Shown piece by piece: positions 21,965 through 30,180 of a DNA stretch of 36,556 bases. Under the pieces are notes generated by a model. The model ran no database searches, was not told the origin of the DNA, and saw nothing but the letters and a program-made list of their open reading frames with translations. The position numbers and the translations under genes were made by a program. How positions within the stretch are numbered: position 1 is the first letter of the stretch; the number at the start of each line of letters is the position of its first letter. This DNA comes from Candidatus Dojkabacteria bacterium (lineage in GTDB: Archaea; Nanobdellota; Nanobdellia; Pacearchaeales; GW2011-AR1): positions 1 to 36,556 of the forward strand of contig JAFCCB010000011.1 in NCBI GenBank assembly GCA_017610445.1, read 5' to 3'.

Positions 21965-23377
21965 ATGAAATCATACATTTACATTGAAACATATGGCTGT
22001 TCAGCCAATAAAAATAATTCAGAAATCCTAAAAGGAATTCTAACCCAATTAGGATGTAAAATAACAAATAATGAAAAAATAGCAGAAATGATTATCTTGA
22101 ACACCTGCATTGTAAAACAAAAAACAGAGAATAAGATAAAAAGAAGAATACAAGACATTTCAAAACAATTTCCAAACAAACTTCTCATAATAACAGGTTG
22201 CATGCCTGAAACAGATGCAAAACAAATCAAACAACTCAATGAAAAAACAATTCTTCTTGGAACTCACCATTTTAAAGATATCATTAATTTAATAAAAAAT
22301 TATAATAAAAATCAGCTTACCATCAGCAAACAAAATCAATATTTAAATTATCAAGAAGAAACAAAATTAAATCTCCCAAAAATCCCAAATAATAAATTAA
22401 TCAGCATTACTCAAATAAGTGAGGGTTGTTTAGGAAATTGCAGTTTCTGCAAAGTAAGATTAGCAAAAGGAAAACTTTTTTCATATCCAGAAAAACAAAT
22501 TCTCAAATCAATAGAAAATGATTTAAAACAAGGAGCAAAAGAAATTTGGATAACTTCTCAGGATTGCGCAAATTATGGGATGGATAAAAACCAATTAGAA
22601 TTAAATTCTAAAATTTCATTATCTTCTCAAAACAAGAGCAATGAAAACTCATCTTTAAAGAGTTCTATGAATAAGAGATACCAAAATAAGAATACTAATC
22701 AGAAATTACCGCAACTTTTAAATAAAATCCTAAACCTCAATCACAGATTTAAACTTCGGTTGGGAATGTCAGACCCAAACAACATTTATCCAATTCTAGA
22801 AGAACTTATTAAAATTTATAAAAATCCTAAAGTATACAAATTTCTCCATATCCCAATTCAATCAGCAAGCAATAAAATTCTAAAAGATATGAACAGACTT
22901 TACAAAATTGAACAAGCAGAAAAAATTATAAAAAAATTCAGACAAGAAATTCCAAATATCACAATTGCAACAGATATTATTGTTGGTTATCCAACTGAGA
23001 CAAAAAGTGACCATATTAAAAACATGAATTTTATTAAAAAATTTAAGCCAGATGTTTTTAATTTGAGCAAATTCTCATCGCATAAACAAACACCCGCAGG
23101 AAAATTAAAACAATTATCTCCGGAAATTATTCATAAAAGAGCAAAAGAATTAATGCAAGCCCACCGAGAAACAGCAGAACAAAATAAACAAAAGTTTCTG
23201 AATAAAGAAATTAAAGTTTTTGTTAACAAAAAACTCTCTGAAAATCTCTATGAAGCAAGAGATAATAATTATAATGTAGTGTTAATAAATAGTAAAAATA
23301 AATCTCTTTTAGGTAAGAATACAACAACAAAGATTAAAAATATTGGTGTTCATCATATACGAGCTGATTTGATTTAA
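21965..23377 (+). CDS. tRNA methylthiotransferase, MiaB/MtaB family (archaeal), 470 aa
   Basis: Radical-SAM enzymes of this family add a methylthio group to N6-threonylcarbamoyl-adenosine at tRNA position 37. The N-terminal UPF0004 domain has its three Cys (ETYGCSAN Cys12, NTC Cys48, GCM Cys79). The radical-SAM cluster motif is CLGNCSFC (Cys155, 159, 162). A C-terminal TRAM domain starts near FLNKEIKVFV. An extra Ser/Asn/Lys-rich stretch of about 40 residues (about 205-245) interrupts the usual short loop before LPQLLNKIL. AAATGA at 21963 gives the start, with AT-rich promoter sequence directly upstream. Confidence 0.9.
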   Translation: MKSYIYIETYGCSANKNNSEILKGILTQLGCKITNNEKIAEMIILNTCIVKQKTENKIKRRIQDISKQFPNKLLIITGCMPETDAKQIKQLNEKTILLGTHHFKDIINLIKNYNKNQLTISKQNQYLNYQEETKLNLPKIPNNKLISITQISEGCLGNCSFCKVRLAKGKLFSYPEKQILKSIENDLKQGAKEIWITSQDCANYGMDKNQLELNSKISLSSQNKSNENSSLKSSMNKRYQNKNTNQKLPQLLNKILNLNHRFKLRLGMSDPNNIYPILEELIKIYKNPKVYKFLHIPIQSASNKILKDMNRLYKIEQAEKIIKKFRQEIPNITIATDIIVGYPTETKSDHIKNMNFIKKFKPDVFNLSKFSSHKQTPAGKLKQLSPEIIHKRAKELMQAHRETAEQNKQKFLNKEIKVFVNKKLSENLYEARDNNYNVVLINSKNKSLLGKNTTTKIKNIGVHHIRADLI

Positions 23378-23430
23378 GTATGTTATAATATTATAAAAAT
23401 CAGATTAGCGAGTTGGAGAATTATTGATGA

Positions 23431-23869
23431 TTAGAGAATTGATGCTCTCTCAATCACAACATCTTCAACAGGTTTATCATTTGCATCTGTCTCAACAGAA
23501 GCAATTTTATCAACAATTTCCATTCCTTCAATAACCTCTCCAAATGTTGGATGTTTATTATCAAGAAAATTATTATCAACTAAATTTATGAAAAACTGGC
23601 TACTCCCTGTATTTGGCCCTGCATTTGCCATTGAAATTGTTCCCTTCATCTTGGATTTTTGGAATCTTAGGATCCCCCATTCCTGTTCCAGTTGGATCCC
23701 CTCCCTGAATCATAAATCCACTAATAATTCTATGAAAAATAACCCTGTCATAAATTCCATCTTTAACAAGTTTTTCAAAATTACCAGTTGTAACTGGCAT
23801 ATCATCATATAATTCAATCACAATATCCCCATAATTTGTTGTTAGTTTAACTTTTTTTACTTGTTCCAT
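23431..23869 (-). pseudogene. Cyclophilin-type peptidyl-prolyl isomerase, frame-disrupted
   Basis: The first part (23600-23869) encodes the cyclophilin N-terminal half with [21 protein letters not shown]. The second part (23431-23649), in another frame, encodes [20 protein letters not shown] and the rest to the C-terminus. At the junction near 23645-23655 the frame changes, and the usual 8-12 residues between the DE of the loop and KGTISMAN are missing. This is a small deletion plus frameshift. Either the gene is broken or the assembly is wrong here. Intact cyclophilins speed prolyl isomerisation during folding. Confidence 0.8.
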
Positions 23870-23990
23870 TTTATCTCATATCTTTTTATTATTTTTAGCT
23901 TTAAAGATGAGTAGCTTAATTTTATCATCTAAATAACCTTATTTTGATAGATTAATAGATAAAAGAAAAATTGATTTTTAAAACTTCCTA

Positions 23991-24037
23991 AATAACGACA
24001 TTAAAATCAATAAAGTTCGTTTAATGTCATGTTAGTT
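23991..24037. repeat. Palindromic element E7 (attC-like, short)
   Basis: TAAC (23993-23996) is followed by GACATTAAA (23997-24005), which pairs perfectly with TTTAATGTC (24020-24028) before ATGTTAGTT. The loop is only 14 bases. The right end and its continuation are identical over 18 bases to the right end of E5 at 4086-4103. It marks the left end of the second island. Confidence 0.5.
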
Positions 24038-24234
24038 TCAATTGAGAATTCACCCATTTTTCAAGTTTTTAAAGATAGTAAAATCAGGATTTAGCCACCC
24101 CCCAGACCAATTTCCCAATTCGATTTTTTAATTTTAAACTTTACTAAAAATCAAATTGCTCACCCACCCAGTTTTGTGAGGGATTGTCGCGAACGAACTG
24201 ATGATATTTTATAACTATCTAGAAATAATTAAAA

Positions 24235-24621
24235 TTATTTTCTATTAATCATATACAATAAAAAACCAAAGAAGATTAAACCCATAACACATAATGCCAT
24301 TAGAGAAATTAAAGCAAAAAGCAACCAATTAGGAGTAGCAATTATCCTGATAAGAGCAAATATAGATGCAATAAGTCCAATTCCAGAAATAATATTTGCA
24401 AGAACTTTATTTCTCCCAATTAAATAATTAATCCAAATTCCAATTAACCATATAAATAGAAAGAACAAAAAAGAAGGTAAAAATATTCCAATACTAACAA
24501 TCCCTCCCCATTCTCCTCCAAAAGCAGGAATTATAAATAAAATAAAACCAATTATACTTAAAACAATTCCGATTAATGAGATAGCCTTAATAACTTTTAA
24601 CCACTGTGATTTTTCTGCCAT
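24235..24621 (-). CDS. Membrane protein with four TM segments, 128 aa (cassette C7)
   Basis: Four hydrophobic segments (about residues 9-33, 38-65, 72-95 and 97-124) account for nearly the whole protein, with short loops. No motif or family is recognised. A small integral membrane protein of unknown role, it lies alone inside its own inverted repeat. The flanking 24055-24234 and 24622-24858 hold only repeat fragments. Confidence 0.65.
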   Translation of the reverse strand: MAEKSQWLKVIKAISLIGIVLSIIGFILFIIPAFGGEWGGIVSIGIFLPSFLFFLFIWLIGIWINYLIGRNKVLANIISGIGLIASIFALIRIIATPNWLLFALISLMALCVMGLIFFGFLLYMINRK

Positions 24622-24684
24622 TGTGATTATGATGATTCTTTCTTTTTAAAACTATTTACCCACAAAAAATATCATCTCACTCCA

Positions 24685-24735
24685 ACCTCTCTTATTTAAT
24701 AGGATGGCTACGACCTTCCCACCTGCCAAAAGCCT
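24685..24735. repeat. Dispersed repeat family B, copy 4 (fragment)
   Basis: TCTTATTTAATAGGATGGCT, shared with 25504-25523 except for one base, and followed by CCCACCTGCC. It lies inside the right flank of cassette C7. A related right-hand piece, CAAATTGCTCACCCACCCA, is at 24151-24169. Confidence 0.5.
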
Positions 24736-24858
24736 GATTTTAAATTATATGGTGAATTCTCAACCCTAGAATTTTTCCTTTCAGGAACATTGCACTAAAA
24801 TCCTCAAACAACAAAACTTATAAAGACTAGATTATTATTAATATTAACATGAGCCCCA

Positions 24859-25461
24859 GTGATCGAAAGGTTGCCAGATGAGTTTTTTATTATAGAAGAG
24901 GTTATAGTTTTTATTGATGCAGGATTTTTATCTAAACTTTCTAAACATTTTGGGAAAGGCAGATATCTTAAATTTGATATAATAAAATTTGCAAAGAAAT
25001 TAGCATCAAACCAAAATTTAGCATGCAAACATGTTTTCTATTACACTGCTCCGCCATTTCAAAGCTATAAACCAACTAGCGAAGAGAATAAAAGAAAAGA
25101 AAGTTATGATAAGTTCATTAAATCTATCAATAAAAATAAAGAAATAACTATAAGGGAAGGTAGATGTCAAAAGATAAAAAATACTTATCATCAAAAAGGA
25201 GTTGATACTTTAGTAACTATGGACCTTATGTCCATTCCACCCCTACACAAAAACATTAAAAAAGCAATATTAATTGCATGCGATAGCGATTTTGTTCCAA
25301 TAATCAGTCATTTAAAAGAATTAAACTTGAGAACAATCCTACATACTTATTATGATAAAAATCGAAAATCTAATTTTTCAACATCAAATGAGTTAATAAA
25401 AACTGTTTATAAATATATTTTACTAAAAGAAAAAGATTTTAAGAATATCCCTGTAAAATAA
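24859..25461 (+). CDS. NYN-domain (PIN-like) nuclease, 200 aa
   Basis: This is a second NYN protein, only distantly similar to the one at 868. Acidic active-site positions are visible in EVIVFIDAGFLSKL, KGVDTLVTMDLM and IACDSDFVPII. It probably cleaves RNA; the target is unknown. The start is uncertain. GTG at 24859 gives a plausible N-terminus, but a TATA box (ACTTATAAAG, around 24816-24826) points to the ATG at 24849, which is in another frame and stops after ten codons. Either GTG is used, or a frameshift or sequence error lies here. Confidence 0.75.
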   Translation: MIERLPDEFFIIEEVIVFIDAGFLSKLSKHFGKGRYLKFDIIKFAKKLASNQNLACKHVFYYTAPPFQSYKPTSEENKRKESYDKFIKSINKNKEITIREGRCQKIKNTYHQKGVDTLVTMDLMSIPPLHKNIKKAILIACDSDFVPIISHLKELNLRTILHTYYDKNRKSNFSTSNELIKTVYKYILLKEKDFKNIPVK

Positions 25462-25499
25462 TTAATACAAAATCCCCAAAAAATATCTTAACACTTTAA

Positions 25500-25592
25500 C
25501 TTCTCTTATTTAATGGGATGGCTAACTCCTTCCAATTCCATTTTGTTATTCTATATAATTACTTCAAAATCAAATTACTTGCCCACCCACTA
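25500..25592. repeat. Dispersed repeat family B, copy 5
   Basis: TTCTCTTATTTAATGGGATG (25501-25520) starts the unit and CAAATTACTTGCCCACCCAC ends it. GGGATGGC and GCCCACCC can pair imperfectly, making a hairpin of about 80 bases. It separates the NYN gene from cassette C9. Confidence 0.55.
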
Positions 25593-25593
25593 G

Positions 25594-26166
25594 GAAGAAG
25601 TGCTCCCAAAAGATATGCAGAAAAGAACAATAATCTTTAAAAACTGAGCAAAGTTATAAAATTAAGATGAAAAGCAAACAGGGTAACAATAAATCTTTCA
25701 GAAGTTTAGGAAGCACTAAAGCACTTAGAAAGATTTGTTTTGATTTAATAGATAAGGGGGTTTCTAAAAATAAAATTAATGATTATTGTGAATATGCAGG
25801 AGATTTAGGTTTTCCAGGTTCAATTGGTCACAGATATGGCCAGATTGTAAAAGGAGGTATAGTGTTAGGATTTGGCGCATTAGGTGCTTATTTAGGAAGT
25901 AAGATTGATAGCCCTAGTTTTGTACCAGAGGTTGTTGGAGGACTAGCAGGACTTTGTTTTGGACTTTATGGGTTAATTGCAACAGAAGCTGGAGAAATGA
26001 ATAAACCTTTAATACAATCTTTAATTGATAATCACCCAAAAGAGTTAAGAGAGGTTTATTTAGAAAATGGATTTTCTGAGAAAGAAATTAAAGAAGTTTT
26101 TGGAAGAGATAGATATAAAGAGCAGTTTGAATTTTTTTATGGCAGATAATATAATCGCACTTCTTC
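25594..26166. repeat. Inverted repeat enclosing cassette C9
   Basis: GAAGAAGTGC (25594-25603) is the exact reverse complement of GCACTTCTTC (26157-26166). The arms enclose one plus-strand gene, as in C3. The pair is short, so it is the weakest of the set. Confidence 0.45.
25667..26149 (+). CDS. Glycine-rich protein with two TM segments, 160 aa (cassette C9)
   Basis: A soluble N-terminal part (residues 1-60) is followed by two glycine-rich hydrophobic segments (GGIVLGFGALGAYLGS and VVGGLAGLCFGLYGLIA), which may form a membrane hairpin. A charged C-terminus (SEKEIKEVFGRDRYKEQ) follows. No family is recognised. The layout resembles small holin- or glycine-zipper-like proteins, but this is only a resemblance. 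AAGTTATAAAATTAAG before the ATG at 25667 suggests its own promoter. Confidence 0.6.
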   Translation: MKSKQGNNKSFRSLGSTKALRKICFDLIDKGVSKNKINDYCEYAGDLGFPGSIGHRYGQIVKGGIVLGFGALGAYLGSKIDSPSFVPEVVGGLAGLCFGLYGLIATEAGEMNKPLIQSLIDNHPKELREVYLENGFSEKEIKEVFGRDRYKEQFEFFYGR

Positions 26167-26242
26167 TCACTAAATTCTAAGCCCACTCAAAAAGCAATTT
26201 TTACTCTGCGAAAATTAAGAATTTTCTTGTTCTATAAAAAGA

Positions 26243-26317
26243 GTTTAACAGCGATTAAAGAGTTCTATTACATTCCACCCAAATCTTTCAGACTTTTTTT
26301 ACCTGCAAACGTTAACC
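26243..26317. repeat. Palindromic element E8 (attC-like, island end)
   Basis: GTTTAACAGCGATTAAAG (26243-26260) faces CTGCAAACGTTAACC (26303-26317). TAACAGCGATTAAA and TGCAAACGTTAA are identical to the arms of E6. GTTTAAC fits the integron R-box consensus RYYYAAC. The element ends two bases from the stop codon of the DEAD-box helicase gene, like E6 beside the pilus operon. Confidence 0.5.
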
Positions 26318-26319
26318 AA

Positions 26320-27822
26320 TTAATATCTTCTTTTATCTCTTTGATTATCCCTTCTTCCACCACTTCTTCGATTTTTAACATTTCTACCAGAATTATTTCT
26401 TCTTTTCAATTCTCTTCTTTCATATCCTCTCTTGCTTTCAGAACTTTGTCCAGAAGAAAAACTTCTTTCTCTTTCTCTACCTCTTGAAACTAATTGTCTA
26501 TTACCATAACTTCTACTGCTATCTTTTCTTCTATCTTCTCTTCCACCATAATTTCTAGATTTTCCTTTAGAACTAGGCTTTCTTTCATAACTTCTGTTTC
26601 CTCTTCCACCATAACTTCTTTGGTCATCTCTTCTACCACGATTATTTCCAAATCTGCTATTTCTCCTTCCATCATATCTACTATGAGCCATCCATTTTAA
26701 TTCTACTCTCTTGATATATGATGTTTCTTCAAGTTTAATTTTAAAATCAGAATAATGTTTTAAAACATTTGAAAAATTATCATAATCTCTACTTGTGATT
26801 ATATTAATAACTTTACCTTTTTCACCTGCTCTTGCGGTTCTTCCAATCCTATGAATATATTCTTTAGCTTCTTTTGGAATATCATAATTGTAAATATGAG
26901 TGACATTTTTTATATCAAGCCCTCTTGCAGCAACATCTGTGCAGACAAGAACAGGAACTCTATTTGAATGAAATATTTTCATTATCTTATTTCTTTTTTT
27001 CTGAGAGAATCCACCATGAATAGGAAGCGCATTAATCCTTATTGCCTTTAAATTATTCACAACAAAATCAACATTTCTTCTGGTATTGCAAAAAACCATT
27101 GCTAATTCAGATTTTTCAGTTTCCAATAAATGTTTTAATAAAGAAAATTTTAAATCATCATTAATATTATAATATATCTGAGATAATTTTGAAGAATCTA
27201 CATAAATTTCAGCAGAAACCTCAACAGGATTAATCATATATTTTTCTGCAATCATAACAATATCAGAAGAGATTGTAGCAGAATATAATAATGTCTGTCT
27301 TTTTTCAGGGCACTGATTAATTATTTTTTCAACATCTTCTTTAAACCCCATGTCTAACATTCTGTCTGCTTCATCTAATACAAGTGTCTTAACATACTGC
27401 AAATCAATTGTTTTTCTTGATAAATGGTCTAATAATCTTCCAGGAGTTGCAATAACAATTTCCGCGCTTTCTAATTCATTTATTTGTCTGTTTATTGACA
27501 TCCCACCATAAATAGAAATAATATTTAATTTTTTATTGCTTACAAATTTTTTTAACTCTCTTGTAATTTGTTCTGCTAACTCTCTTGTAGGAGTAAGAAT
27601 TAATCCTTGCATACCACAATCTGGTTTTGAATTATGTATAAGTCCTGTCCCAAATGCAAGTGTCTTGCCACTTCCTGTTGAAGCGCCGGCTATAACATCT
27701 TTGCCCTCAAGAACTAAAGGAATAGATTTTTCCTGAATCTCGCTTGGTTCTTTAAATCCTAACTTTTTAATCTCTTTTAGAGTGGGTTCACTAATGCCTA
27801 ATTGTCTAAATTTTTCTACCAT
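26320..27822 (-). CDS. DEAD-box RNA helicase with Arg-rich tail, 500 aa
   Basis: This is an ATP-dependent RNA helicase of superfamily 2. The Q motif region (GFKEPSEIQ, 22-30), Walker A GASTGSGKT (46-54), PTRELAEQ, the DEAD box (VLDEADRMLDMGF, near 150), SAT, and HRIGRTARAG are all present. After the two RecA-like domains (to about 370) comes a tail of about 120 residues rich in Arg, Gly and Ser, with RGR, GGR and SYGGR repeats. Such tails bind RNA without sequence preference. The tail explains the long open frames on the opposite strand. It likely works in ribosome assembly or RNA turnover. Confidence 0.95.
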   Translation of the reverse strand: MVEKFRQLGISEPTLKEIKKLGFKEPSEIQEKSIPLVLEGKDVIAGASTGSGKTLAFGTGLIHNSKPDCGMQGLILTPTRELAEQITRELKKFVSNKKLNIISIYGGMSINRQINELESAEIVIATPGRLLDHLSRKTIDLQYVKTLVLDEADRMLDMGFKEDVEKIINQCPEKRQTLLYSATISSDIVMIAEKYMINPVEVSAEIYVDSSKLSQIYYNINDDLKFSLLKHLLETEKSELAMVFCNTRRNVDFVVNNLKAIRINALPIHGGFSQKKRNKIMKIFHSNRVPVLVCTDVAARGLDIKNVTHIYNYDIPKEAKEYIHRIGRTARAGEKGKVINIITSRDYDNFSNVLKHYSDFKIKLEETSYIKRVELKWMAHSRYDGRRNSRFGNNRGRRDDQRSYGGRGNRSYERKPSSKGKSRNYGGREDRRKDSSRSYGNRQLVSRGRERERSFSSGQSSESKRGYERRELKRRNNSGRNVKNRRSGGRRDNQRDKRRY

Positions 27823-27961
27823 GTTTATACTAACATAAATAAATTGTGTTAAGAAATCGTCCTGTAATTTCTTTTGACATGATTAGTTAATTAGCTAATC
27901 TTAATTTAATTTATTTTTAGGTAATTGTTTATCAGATAAAGGGTATATAAATGCTTTGCAC

Positions 27962-28657
27962 TTAATCACAAACATTATTTATCTCATATTCTCCACCATA
28001 CTCTTGCAGAAATTTATTATTACTCTCTTTCCATTCTTTATTCTCAAAAGATAATAATCCAGAAGATAAATGAGTTGCTTTTATTGGCCAAGTTCCTAAT
28101 TTCAAATTTTTATTAAATGCATCTAAACAACTGGCAATATCATAATGATGAAATTTATAATTTTCATTAAACTTCCAATTCTTTTCAAGAACTTTTTTTA
28201 AATTAACTGCAAGAAATAAACCATCCATAACTACACACTGTTTAGGAAAATGTCCAAATAATGTTGATTGGAGTTTATTATCAGAAATATACCAAATACA
28301 TCCAGAACCGCAGGTTTTATCTGCCATTACATGCCATAGAGAAGAATTTTGTATCTTAATTTTTGAAGCCCCTGCCAAACCAACAATATCATATTTTTCA
28401 ATAGCCTCATAAAGCTGTTTTTTTAATAATTTTGGTTTATGAAAACTAACATCATCATGAACAAATAATATAATATCATAATTTTTAACCAGAGTTTTAT
28501 TTAAAAATTTATTATAAATCAAAGGCAGTCCTTGTTTATTTTTTGTAATAACCTTTAAATTATAATCTTTTTTAGAAATTTTATTTAATGATTTTACCAA
28601 AGGTAAATTTTTTAATTTAGATTTTTGGGTAGCAGAAATAATTAAAATTGGTTTCAT
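27962..28657 (-). CDS. Glycosyltransferase-like protein (GT-A, StrF-like), 231 aa
   Basis: The opening strand PILIISATQKSK and the ILFVHDDVSFHKPKLL motif (HDD as the metal-binding DxD-like site) fit the single-domain glycosyltransferases related to StrF. KFHHYDIASCLDAF later in the chain could supply the catalytic acidic residue and a second metal ligand. Four Cys are present, including CGSGC. There is no membrane segment. The sugar donor and acceptor are unknown. The gene stands alone, with AT-rich gaps on both sides. Confidence 0.7.
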   Translation of the reverse strand: MKPILIISATQKSKLKNLPLVKSLNKISKKDYNLKVITKNKQGLPLIYNKFLNKTLVKNYDIILFVHDDVSFHKPKLLKKQLYEAIEKYDIVGLAGASKIKIQNSSLWHVMADKTCGSGCIWYISDNKLQSTLFGHFPKQCVVMDGLFLAVNLKKVLEKNWKFNENYKFHHYDIASCLDAFNKNLKLGTWPIKATHLSSGLLSFENKEWKESNNKFLQEYGGEYEINNVCD

Positions 28658-28780
28658 AGAAAATAAAACTTTAGAATGTTTTTAAATTTAATTAAAATCT
28701 TTTAATTATCAATGTTTAATTAAATTACGCACACCTTTAATTTTGCAGAAGAGTTTTTAAAACTGGGGATTAGTAGTAAT

Positions 28781-29113
28781 ATGAAAAAGTGGTTGAAATA
28801 TGGATTGATTGGAGCAGGAATAGGATTTATTTTGAGTTTAATTTTAATGATACTCACTATGTATTGTGCTAGTTATTATTCTAACCCATTAGGAGTTCCA
28901 GAAGGAAGTTTTGGAGGTGCATTAGATAAATCAAATATTCTTTGTGATATCTTAAATTTTGCTACATTTTGGACTGTGAGTAATATTGTGCTCATACTTT
29001 ATATTATTATTGGATTCTTTGCAGGAGCAATAATTGGTAAAATAAAATCTAAAAAAACATTTCAACTACCCTCCACCCCCAAACCCATTAAAACCAATTT
29101 AATCAAGGGATAA
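28781..29113 (+). CDS. Membrane protein with two TM segments, 110 aa
   Basis: Two hydrophobic segments (residues about 6-30 and 63-89, both with GxGxG- or GxxxG-like packing) flank an extracellular loop. The C-terminus is basic (GKIKSKK). I do not recognise a family. The ATG is supported by AGTAGTAAT just upstream rather than by a clear Shine-Dalgarno site. Confidence 0.65.
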   Translation: MKKWLKYGLIGAGIGFILSLILMILTMYCASYYSNPLGVPEGSFGGALDKSNILCDILNFATFWTVSNIVLILYIIIGFFAGAIIGKIKSKKTFQLPSTPKPIKTNLIKG

Positions 29114-29148
29114 AATATATTCATTCTTAATAGAAAGATTTATAAATC

Positions 29149-29188
29149 TATGTTAAATATTATTAACATATGTTAAATATTATTAACA
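29149..29188 (+). promoter_or_regulatory. Two exact tandem 20-bp repeats over the start codon
   Basis: TATGTTAAATATTATTAACA occurs at 29149-29168 and again at 29169-29188. Each unit contains a near-palindrome of GTTAA and TTAAC. The repeats lie directly after the TATA box (TTTATAAAT, 29139-29147), and the second contains the ATG at 29170. This is a good place for an autoregulatory operator. Confidence 0.7.
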
Positions 29189-29679
29189 ATTTAAAACCAT
29201 TTTTTGAAGATTGTTACAGAAGAATTAATATTAGAGAATACTCTCGTTTAATGAAAATATCACCACCAACTTCTTCTAAATTATTACTAAGTTATTATAA
29301 AAAGAATCTATTGTTAATGGAAAAAGATAGAAATTATATTTATTATTATGCAAATAAAAATAGCAAGGATTTCATTGATTTATCGAGAATTTATTGGAGA
29401 ACTAAATTTTTAGATATTCTAGAATATTTAAACAAAACTTTATTATCTCCTACAATTATTTTATTTGGTTCTTTATCTAAAGCAGAAGCAAAACAGGATT
29501 CAGATATTGATTTATGTGTTACAGCTCATAAAAAAAGATTAAAACTTTCAGAATTTGAGAAAAAATTAAAAAGAAAAATACAATTATTCTTTTTTGATTC
29601 AATAAAACACATAAACAACAAAGAACTTGCTAATAATATTATTAATGGATATATATTAAATGGAAAAATAAAATTATAA
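29170..29679 (+). CDS. HTH-MNT nucleotidyltransferase, 169 aa
   Basis: An N-terminal winged-helix-like region (REYSRLMKISPPTSSKLLLSY, 18-38) is fused to a minimal nucleotidyltransferase domain (IILFGSLSKAEAKQDSDIDL, with GS and DSDID as the metal-binding core). In MNT/HEPN pairs the MntA-type partner modifies and silences the HEPN RNase. The stop codon overlaps the ATG of the HEPN gene by one base (TAATG). The HTH and the tandem 20-bp repeats at the start suggest that the protein controls its own promoter. A second pair of the same build is at 33820-34820. Confidence 0.8.
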   Translation: MLNIINNLKPFFEDCYRRINIREYSRLMKISPPTSSKLLLSYYKKNLLLMEKDRNYIYYYANKNSKDFIDLSRIYWRTKFLDILEYLNKTLLSPTIILFGSLSKAEAKQDSDIDLCVTAHKKRLKLSEFEKKLKRKIQLFFFDSIKHINNKELANNIINGYILNGKIKL

Positions 29680-30089
29680 TGGATTTTGAAGAATGTATCA
29701 AAAAAAGAATAGCTAAAGAAATAACTAAGGATGAAGAATTAATTAAATCTTTGTTAAAAACAAGCAAAAATAAATTAGATTCTGAAGGAAAACTTGAACT
29801 TGATGAAATAACTTCTGTCTCAAAAATATCTTTACTATATGATTCACTTAGAGGACTTTTAGAATCCTTAGCCCTAAAAAATGGATTTAAAATTTATAAT
29901 CATGAATGTTATGTTTATTTTTTAAAAGAAATACTTAATAAAAATATAATCGCAGAAGAATTTGATGAATTAAGAAAGATAAGAAATAGCATTAATTATT
30001 ATGGAAAAGAAATTTTTATTAAAGAAGCAAAAGAGATTTTAAAGAGAATAACAGATTTAAGGTTGGGGATTCTGGACTTATTAAAATAA
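29679..30089 (+). CDS. HEPN-like protein, 136 aa, partner of HTH-MNT
   Basis: The protein is all-helical, with the HEPN layout and its conserved region near the C-terminus: ELRKIRNSINYYGKEI. Active HEPN RNases have RN followed three residues later by His (Rx4-6H). Here that position holds Asn. The RNxxxYYGK core is shared with the HEPN protein at 33820, which has Ile there. It forms a cotranslated pair with the preceding nucleotidyltransferase. It may be a non-cleaving HEPN or use other residues. Confidence 0.75.
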   Translation: MDFEECIKKRIAKEITKDEELIKSLLKTSKNKLDSEGKLELDEITSVSKISLLYDSLRGLLESLALKNGFKIYNHECYVYFLKEILNKNIIAEEFDELRKIRNSINYYGKEIFIKEAKEILKRITDLRLGILDLLK

Positions 30090-30180
30090 AATTTAGAGAA
30101 CGTTGTTTCACACTTACGCGCAACTCAAATTTTAAAATCCATTTAACATCAATTAAAATATTTACCAAGAAATTTCCCTT

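Larger units (their letters stand above)
24042..24763. repeat. Private inverted repeats enclosing cassette C7
   Basis: TTGAGAATTCACC (24042-24054) is the exact reverse complement of GGTGAATTCTCAA (24751-24763). Inside, AAAATCAGG (24080-24088) pairs exactly with CCTGATTTT (24733-24741). They enclose one gene. The left arm starts five bases after E7. Confidence 0.7.

Noticed and set aside
26320-26700. Open frames opposite the helicase tail
   Set aside because: They are antisense translations of the Arg/Gly/Ser-rich tail, which lacks stops on the other strand.
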